Origin: Thermoprotei archaeon
Lineage (GTDB): Archaea; Thermoproteota; Thermoprotei_A; Marsarchaeales; UBA168
Reading direction: 5' to 3'
Assembly: GCA_011055275.1 (NCBI GenBank)
Contig: DSEZ01000155.1
Location: 1-10,072, forward strand
Length of the DNA: 10,072 nucleotides
Shown: positions 5,598 to 10,072 of the stretch, one piece after another
Numbering within the stretch: position 1 is the first letter of the stretch
Layout: each line of letters starts with the position of its first letter
Notes under the pieces: model-generated
The model's input: the letters and a program-made list of their open reading frames with translations, nothing else
Told to the model about the DNA's origin: nothing
Databases searched by the model: none
Program-made: the position numbers and the translations under genes

Positions 5598-6725
5598 TCA
5601 CTCTCTGGCGTATTGCTTCACCTTGTTATCTACTAGATCGACTAGCCACTCTTTCTCAAAGACCCAGTTTCCGCCCCTGTAATTTATATCGAGGCTAGCT
5701 GGGGAGTGGAGCGACCCAAGTATGTTCCAGTAATACCAAGGCGCTATGTAGCCCGTAAGGTCTTTTAGCTTCAGATCAAGTCCTATAGTTCCCACCTCAT
5801 GAAATATGGCATACGTTGCCTCCAGAGGAGCGTAAAGATTGGCATAAACACCTCCGTCCTTTCCTTGCCATATGGCGGAAACGTAGGGAATCGCTGCAAC
5901 TCTTTTCAGGAGCTCATCTGGGTTCCCGCTAGGCTCGGCTATCAGAGTCACCATCATTGTGTTAGGGGCAAAAAGCCCTGGCTCGATGAAGTCCACATAA
6001 TACTTCTTTACCATGCTCCTTTTTGGATCACCCTTTCCAAGCACGTGCTCCTTGAGGTGAAAAATAACATCATCTACGCTAAGCCCCGTGGCAACCGCCA
6101 TACCGCGCAAAGAAGTTGCCGCAGATCTTTTCAGCATGGTTAAGATCTTCAGATCTACGTCGTCAAAGGGAACGGGAGCGCTATCAACCTTAATCACTTC
6201 TCTTTCTGTCAAAGATGAGTAGGAACCACGTTTCCAACTGCCCGTTGTATAGTCGAAAACGGAGGGATCTAAACTGTAATATTCCGCTGGCCAAGCAGAC
6301 TCCACCACTTCATAACTTGTTATAATCCCCTTATCGATGAGCTTATCAAATTCATCTATATAGTCTTCAAAAATGCCTTTAGGTATCAGGTGCCGCGTTA
6401 TTAAGAGGCTTTGGCCAAGCGGTCTTCCTAAAGCGATCAAATATGACCCAGGGAGGCTTAGAAGATCCTCAAACGCTTCATTTAACGCCCTCATAAACGG
6501 GTATTTGCCATGAATAAAAATAAGCGTGTCCTGCAAGCCTATCCTGAAAAAGTTTATGGCCGCGCGCGCGACCAAGCCTTTGGCAGCAAAATAAGCCTTA
6601 TATAAAGCCGCCGCATCTTCACCCAGCCCGCTTCCCGTTCCAATATTATCCAGATTAAACTCGCTGGTGGTCTCAATGGCCGCGATAAGTTTCCTTATCT
6701 TCTCATCCAGTGTAAGGAAGCCCAT
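5598..6725 (-). CDS. Lrp/AsnC-type regulator with two HTH plus effector-like modules
   Basis: A 375-residue predicted DNA-binding regulator. The clear part is residues 187-228, DDVDLKILTMLKRSAATSLR followed by GMAVATGLSVDDVIFHLKEH, the Lrp/AsnC winged-HTH pattern. Next comes a beta-alpha-beta module (257-320: TMMVTLIAEPSGNPDELLKR, then a strand at 281-298) like the RAM/ACT domain of that family. The N-terminal half appears to repeat the plan: helices at 4-60 (degenerate HTH), then DTLIFIHGKYPFMRALNEAF (66-85) and a strand/helix pair to ~142. The C-terminal ~50 residues are Trp/Tyr-rich. The longer frame (to 6842) adds 39 residues with no archaeal-gene character. ATG 6725 is chosen because TTATATTC (6752-6745) lies about 24 nt upstream. 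The target genes are unknown; the pilin operon or itself are possible. Confidence 0.72.
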   Translation of the reverse strand: MGFLTLDEKIRKLIAAIETTSEFNLDNIGTGSGLGEDAAALYKAYFAAKGLVARAAINFFRIGLQDTLIFIHGKYPFMRALNEAFEDLLSLPGSYLIALGRPLGQSLLITRHLIPKGIFEDYIDEFDKLIDKGIITSYEVVESAWPAEYYSLDPSVFDYTTGSWKRGSYSSLTEREVIKVDSAPVPFDDVDLKILTMLKRSAATSLRGMAVATGLSVDDVIFHLKEHVLGKGDPKRSMVKKYYVDFIEPGLFAPNTMMVTLIAEPSGNPDELLKRVAAIPYVSAIWQGKDGGVYANLYAPLEATYAIFHEVGTIGLDLKLKDLTGYIAPWYYWNILGSLHSPASLDINYRGGNWVFEKEWLVDLVDNKVKQYARE

Positions 6726-6744
6726 ATATTGATATCTTATTCCT

Positions 6745-6752
6745 GAATATAA
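6745..6752 (-). promoter_or_regulatory. TATA box for the regulator
   Basis: TTATATTC on the minus strand, about 24 nt upstream of ATG 6725, implying a leaderless mRNA. Confidence 0.5.
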
Positions 6753-7404
6753 GAATATGTTACTCCCTGCACATAAGGAGCCATCAGAAAATGAATTACA
6801 TTGACATATATTGGGCAAACAAGTGCTAATCACCTCCCACATGAAACCGCCAAGTCATACAGGCCCGTACTCCCCAGACAAACAGCTTTTCAACAAAAGC
6901 CAAGCATAGATCATCGCTAGTGCGCTTCTTTACGTAATAATCGGTCTCAAATAGAATTAACGTTGCCCATTCGCAACACGCGACCAGCTAACCCATAAAC
7001 TTTCCATTTCTATCAAATAAACTTAAACTGAGCATCAGCATAAAATTACAAAGCACATATAAATAAGCTTAACCCGCAAAACTAATAAATCGCGCAACTC
7101 AAACCTCAAAAAAGAAATCCAGGCTCGAAATCCAAAGAATAGATAGTTATCGTCAAATGACGACTACTCCGCAAACAATGTGTATATTCTAGCACATGCG
7201 GCGAAGAAACGTAGATCCAATACAAACAGCATGATTCAAGAAATATGCAAATCAAATTGCCAAAAACACCTCAACTTAGCTTCGTGATACACATAACTCT
7301 GTATAAAGCATTAACATGCCCTCAACCAAAGATTTGTATCAACATAATTAGTGAGTGAACCAGTACAGGGAAAATTCCCCACGATGAACTCCGCCACAAC
7401 ATCA
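6753..7404. other. long AT-rich intergenic region
   Basis: Stop-rich in all frames, with a noticeable shift to A-rich plus strand (about 6950-7350). No tRNA, CRISPR or clear snoRNA boxes seen. A 6-bp inverted repeat TCGTCAAATGACGA lies near 7149-7165 and could be an operator or chance. The region separates the regulator promoter from the pilin operon's 3' side. Confidence 0.45.
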
Positions 7405-7617
7405 TTATAAAGTGATAATAAGGCTCGGATCTCCTGAATTGGTCAAACGCTCACCGTAACAGGCCACGGCTCTCTTCAGCGGAAGCACCGGCTGCAGTAA
7501 GCTGGACCTTACACAACGCGATAGTAGAGCCCCAGCCACAAAAGATTCCATGTCTACCATATACAGCTCAATGGTAGCGAACTTCGCTTGGATATCCTCA
7601 TGTTGTTTCCACCGCCT
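7405..7617 (-). other. unexplained protein-like open frame downstream of the pilin operon
   Basis: A stop-to-stop frame of 71 codons reads EDIQAKFATIELYMVDMESF, then VAGALLSRCVRSSLL, with balanced composition unlike the AT-rich DNA to its left. It has no good start (first ATG at 7560, 51 residues), no TATA box in place and no family I can name. It may be a gene remnant or chance. Confidence 0.2.
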
Positions 7618-7685
7618 TCATTTATTGCATGTTGGCTGCACGCAACAGAAGCGCGCCCGAGCAAAGTGCAAATCTGCCTTAGATA

Positions 7686-7699
7686 AAAAATTGAACTAG
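7686..7699 (-). terminator. T-tract terminator of the pilin operon
   Basis: Just after the TGA of the second pilin gene the minus strand reads AATTTTTTATC, a T6 run typical of archaeal termination. Confidence 0.5.
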
Positions 7700-8716
7700 T
7701 CACCAGGTAACGCGAACAACGATGTAGCCGCAGTTAATATCCGTGTCGTAAACTTGAGGAGATCCCGCTATGGAGTAGCTAAGAAGCACCCTAACAGTCA
7801 AAGTATAAGAGGCTGGACCAGAGCTTTGCTCAGGTAGGAGGATGTAAAGGTCGGCGGAATTAGTTACGGCGTTACCGTTACTTGAAAGCAAAGATACCGT
7901 ATAGTTTGAAAACGTGAGCGTGACAGAGCCACCAGGGGCCACATTTACTGACCCACCGTCCATGCTTAGCGCGGCACCTATGGTCCCTGAATATCCGCTT
8001 ACCGACTTTGTACTACTAGCAGTTACCATCTGATATAGCTGGCTAGGAGTGGGTATCCAGCTCATCACGATGCTCGTATTCGGGTAAATCGTTACAGGAA
8101 GCGGGTTATTGTTAACCACGGAAAAAGTTACATCAACGGTAAAGTAGCCGTTATGCTTCTTGACCGCCTTTCCTATACCTCCGCCCGGCAAAAAGCCAGT
8201 CAACGTCCCAGCCACCGGGTAGACGTTCCCTTCAGCAGAGGATGATGAAGTGGGCACGCCTGTCACAACAACCGTGGACGAGCCCACCCCTAGGGAAGTC
8301 CACATGCTTACTTTGAATGCCCCGTTGAGCACGCTAGGAAAAGTGCTATTATATTGTGTCACGTTTACTATCCGAGACTGACCTGGATTCAGAGGTATAT
8401 TAACGTTATAGAGTGATGCAGCGTTCGTAACCGCATTGTAAAGGTAAACGTTAACGATATCTATAGGCACTGCCCCTTCGTTAGCGATGCTAAAAAGCAC
8501 TTTATAGCCACCATTGACTGGTAAGGCATACGCCTCACTTAGTGAGAACTTCTGGTTCATTCTCTGCTGCTGAAGCTGCCAAGCCTTTTGTGTCGCTATC
8601 CCATACTGAGCGTAGTTCTGTTCTAAATAGTAAAATATACCCAATGAGAAGAAGAGCAATATAATGAAGAACATAGCCCCTACAACCGTCGATTGCGCAG
8701 GCCTCTTCGCGCTCAT
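7700..8716 (-). CDS. large pilin-like surface protein with type IV-type N-terminus
   Basis: A 338-residue protein. A short basic head (MSAKRPAQ) is followed by one strongly hydrophobic helix (~11-30, VVGAMFFIILLFFSLGIFYY) and an extracellular part rich in Ser, Thr, Val, Asn and Gly. This is the plan of archaeal type IV pilin-like proteins (class III signal, cleaved by a PibD-type peptidase), although Pro precedes the Ala at the expected cleavage site (KRPA|QSTVV), so processing is uncertain. Two beta-sandwich repeats are likely: GGYKVLFSIANEGAVPI (~69-85) up to LNPGQSRIVNVTQ, and DVTFSVVNNNPLPVTI up to VAPGGSVTLTFSNYTV. It ends CGYIVVRVTW. Its ATG overlaps the stop of the upstream pilin gene (ATGA), indicating translational coupling. 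It is probably a filament or surface partner of that protein. An N-anchored membrane protein is the alternative. Confidence 0.65.
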   Translation of the reverse strand: MSAKRPAQSTVVGAMFFIILLFFSLGIFYYLEQNYAQYGIATQKAWQLQQQRMNQKFSLSEAYALPVNGGYKVLFSIANEGAVPIDIVNVYLYNAVTNAASLYNVNIPLNPGQSRIVNVTQYNSTFPSVLNGAFKVSMWTSLGVGSSTVVVTGVPTSSSSAEGNVYPVAGTLTGFLPGGGIGKAVKKHNGYFTVDVTFSVVNNNPLPVTIYPNTSIVMSWIPTPSQLYQMVTASSTKSVSGYSGTIGAALSMDGGSVNVAPGGSVTLTFSNYTVSLLSSNGNAVTNSADLYILLPEQSSGPASYTLTVRVLLSYSIAGSPQVYDTDINCGYIVVRVTW

Positions 8717-9120
8717 GACCAGGTCACGCTCGTACTATAACCGTCGCCAGTTATAACAACCACGTAATAGGATGGGGCTGAACCACTAATAGGAACCGTT
8801 ATCTCGACAGTATCGGATAAACCAATGTACACGTTCACCTTCGAGCCCTGCCCGTTGACATACACCTGGGTTATCGTCACGGGCTGAAGACCCACGTTTG
8901 CCACCCATATATGAGCGGAGTTTGAAGTCAGGTTAACGGCAAACTCCTCTATCACCAAGTCCTCCTGCACCTGCTTTGCCTCCTTCTGCGTTGTGTAAAC
9001 GGCGTTCCCGAGAAAACTCTCTAGCGCAGGAAGGCTGGTGACGTAAACCACAACGAAAAGAGAGATAACTATCATTGTAGTTATTAGAGAGCCCACTATC
9101 TCGGAAAGACCTTTCCTCAC
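8713..9120 (-). CDS. small archaeal type IV pilin-like protein
   Basis: A 135-residue protein starting MRKGLSEIVGSLITTMIVIS. RKG|LSE is a textbook class III signal (cleavage after Gly4 by a PibD/FlaK-type peptidase), followed by the hydrophobic assembly helix (8-29). An amphipathic helix (~42-55, TTQKEAKQVQEDL) leads to a beta-rich head (60-135) that ends GDGYSTSVTWS. The longer frame from 9213 puts about 31 extra residues before the signal and is rejected: GTG 9120 has TATA-like GCTTAAAC (9149-9142) about 25 nt upstream, so it starts a leaderless mRNA. The TGA overlaps the ATG of the larger pilin-like gene by 4 bp. No assembly ATPase or membrane platform gene lies in the window, so the filament type (adhesive pilus, archaellum-like, or pseudopilus) is unknown. 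Confidence 0.75.
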   Translation of the reverse strand: MRKGLSEIVGSLITTMIVISLFVVVYVTSLPALESFLGNAVYTTQKEAKQVQEDLVIEEFAVNLTSNSAHIWVANVGLQPVTITQVYVNGQGSKVNVYIGLSDTVEITVPISGSAPSYYVVVITGDGYSTSVTWS

Positions 9121-9141
9121 GACGAGCTCCCTAATAATAAC

Positions 9142-9149
9142 GTTTAAGC
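9142..9149 (-). promoter_or_regulatory. TATA box of the pilin operon
   Basis: GCTTAAAC on the minus strand, about 25 nt upstream of GTG 9120. It lies only 13 bp from the edge of the palindromic element at 9163-9315. Confidence 0.5.
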
Positions 9150-9162
9150 ATTTTCCTGAAAT

Positions 9163-9315
9163 CTGCTTTGTTGAATAATGCTCATGAATTTTCGATGGCT
9201 GCCGCGGCTTCATGAGGAAAACCAGAGGAAAGCTGAAAATTCCTCATGAGACTCGATTTATCGCAAAATTTATGAGCAAATTTATGAGCACATTTCGAAT
9301 TATTCAACAATGCAG
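9163..9315. mobile_element. MITE-like nested palindrome with 17-bp terminal inverted repeats
   Basis: CTGCTTTGTTGAATAAT (9163-9179) and ATTATTCAACAATGCAG (9299-9315) are inverted repeats matching at 16 of 17 positions. Inside, TCATGAGGAA (9210-9219) and TTCCTCATGA (9240-9249) form a second, perfect 10-bp pair, and GCTCATGAATTTT next to the left arm is matched on the opposite strand near the right arm. A 12-bp tandem duplication (AAATTTATGAGC at 9266-9277 and 9278-9289) lengthens the right half. The 153-bp size, terminal repeats and lack of coding capacity suggest a miniature transposable element. I see no clean target-site duplication. A structured RNA or an IS end is the alternative. The small ORFs over it are not supported. 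Confidence 0.45.
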
Positions 9316-9716
9316 TATCATTACAGAACTTCTCACCGAGAGGAAGCCCTCCGAGGCCAGCGCTTACGGCGACAAGTTCCATCCATTTACCTCTTTTAGC
9401 ATGTGGTATTTCTCGATCTCATCGCTTCTTCTCCCAGAGTAGAGAAGATCGTAAGTGGTCGCATTCGTCCCCAAACTCACGGCGTTTTTCACGTCATTCA
9501 GGGAAGACCAGGTTAGCGTAGCGGACGCAATCCAGAAGAACTTCCTTGCTTTACTGCCTTCGTTCCAGACCTTGGCGAACTTCTTTACAGCTATACTAGT
9601 CCCCCTAGTGGCCTCTTCTCTTTGCGTTGGCCTCAACGCCAAGAAGTTTGCTGTGCGCGATGCCTACGATGGTGACAAGGACCATGTGCTTCCTCCTTAT
9701 GCTTAACTCGCTATCC

Positions 9717-9744
9717 TGAAGGCGCGGTACTCTTCCGCGCTTCA
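9717..9744. repeat. GC-rich hairpin inside the transposase remnant
   Basis: GCGCGG (9722-9727) and CCGCGC (9735-9740) form a perfect stem around a 7-nt loop, and TGAAG/TTCA extend it with one bulge. It lies in the frameshifted part of the remnant, so it may be simply coding sequence that happens to fold. Confidence 0.3.
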
Positions 9745-9959
9745 AGTTCTAAGCCCGGTAGCATCTGCAGCCAATTCCGGCTCTTTGGCGCCTAACAGCT
9801 TTATCTCGGGCATCGTCGCATTCGATATCTATGCCAAGCGGTTGCGTACTCGTCAGCCCTAGGTATCTCGCTCACGGTCTTCAGGCAGCTGGCTATGGCC
9901 TCTAATCCCTATAGTCAACGTTTGGCCAGATTACAGATAAGTCCATGAAAGACTGCGAT

Positions 9960-9998
9960 AGAGGGAGGGCCTCTCCCTCTTGCTTTTGTTTGCTTTCC
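9960..9998 (+). terminator. possible plus-strand terminator (hairpin plus T-rich run)
   Basis: AGAGGGAG (9960-9967) and CTCCCTCT (9973-9980) form a perfect 8-bp stem with a 5-nt loop, followed by TGCTTTTGTTTGCTTTCC. The arrangement resembles a terminator for plus-strand transcription, yet no plus-strand gene is recognisable upstream. Confidence 0.25.
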
Positions 9999-10014
9999 TA
10001 AGGTCACTCCTCGA

Positions 10015-10045
10015 GCGCTTGAAGGTTCTATGCGCTTAAAGGTTC
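10015..10045. repeat. short direct repeat, 17-bp period
   Basis: GCGCTTGAAGGTTC (10015-10028) and GCGCTTAAAGGTTC (10032-10045) match at 13 of 14 positions. The period is not a multiple of three, so it is not a protein repeat. Confidence 0.3.
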
Positions 10046-10072
10046 CAATGTCAGGCATAGATTCGCCCCTGA

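Larger units (their letters stand above)
9364..10058 (-). pseudogene. decayed DDE transposase, probably IS5-like
   Basis: Protein-like pieces follow one another in changing frames on the minus strand. They are: MPDIGTFKRIEPSSARG (from ATG 10058) with RGRGPPSIAVFHGLI; AIASCLKTVSEIPRADEYAT (~9900-9840); PEIKLLGAKEPELAADATGL (~9812-9755); RRKHMVLVTIVGIAHSKLLG (~9695-9640); then TSIAVKKFAKVWNEGSKARK and SSLNDVKNAVSLGTNATTYD (9600-9440), ending at the TAA 9366-9364. 'ADATGL' followed by a basic R-rich segment and a hydrophobic strand matches the first catalytic Asp region of IS4/IS5-type DDE transposases. 'SSLNDVKNAVSLG' fits the helix after the second Asp, but that Asp itself seems lost. At least three frameshifts make it non-functional. 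Family assignment is by pattern only. Confidence 0.4.

Noticed and set aside
6726..6842. 39-residue N-terminal extension of the regulator
   Set aside because: Its composition is unlike the rest, and it contains the TATA box that fits a start at 6725.
7371..7440. C/D-box RNA suggested by ATGATG-like and CTGA-like words
   Set aside because: Boxes do not match consensus or spacing, and no guide-like second pair is seen.
6843..7699. CRISPR array or tRNA in the long AT-rich gap
   Set aside because: No regularly spaced repeats and no cloverleaf with T-loop/anticodon features could be found by eye.
9121..9213. 31-residue N-terminal extension of the small pilin
   Set aside because: It would bury the class III signal peptide, and the TATA box lies inside it.
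9212..9706. Plus-strand ORFs over the palindrome and transposase remnant
   Set aside because: They are the complement of a more convincing minus-strand coding remnant or of the inverted repeat; no family features.

Overview
The window looks archaeal, and the gene families suggest a thermoacidophilic Thermoproteota (crenarchaeal-type) lineage. The signs are TATA-like boxes about 22-28 nt upstream of most starts, which implies leaderless mRNAs; GTG/ATG starts with almost no Shine-Dalgarno sites; class III (archaeal type IV pilin) signal peptides; a Lrp-like regulator with duplicated modules; an archaeal-type AAA ATPase remnant; and a sedolisin (S53) acid protease of the sort carried by acidophiles. 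The species cannot be fixed from this sequence alone.

Layout, left to right. 1-151 (-): 5' end of a coiled-coil-rich hypothetical protein running off the left edge. 396-600 (-): decayed C-terminal end of an archaeal ATPase. 715-946: promoter and leader region with a strong hairpin, ahead of an ACR3/bile-acid-symporter-like permease at 947-1975 (+), which has a recognisable Shine-Dalgarno site. 2015-2320 (-): small conserved-looking beta-rich protein. 2350-3402 (-): NiCoT-family nickel/cobalt transporter. 3608-4957 (-): secreted sedolisin broken by two frameshifts and an in-frame amber codon, with all catalytic motifs still legible. 5150-5331 (-): probable broken small gene. 5598-6725 (-): Lrp/AsnC-type regulator with two HTH-plus-effector modules. 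6726-7699: AT-rich, mostly non-coding. 7700-9120 (-): two-gene operon of pilin-like secreted or surface proteins, coupled by a 4-bp stop/start overlap. 9163-9315: MITE-like nested palindrome just upstream of the pilin promoter. 9364-10058 (-): heavily frameshifted remnant that reads best as a DDE (IS5-like) transposase.

The intact genes are mainly membrane or surface functions: anion/organic-solute or arsenite-type efflux, Ni/Co uptake and pilin-like filaments, plus one regulator. They alternate with gene debris, so this looks like an accessory, turnover-prone segment. I did not find a defence island, a CRISPR array, or a clearly new multi-gene system. The most rewarding items are the graded decay of the sedolisin, the MITE-like palindrome next to the pilin promoter, the double-module regulator, and the uniform leaderless promoter layout, which moves several gene starts.
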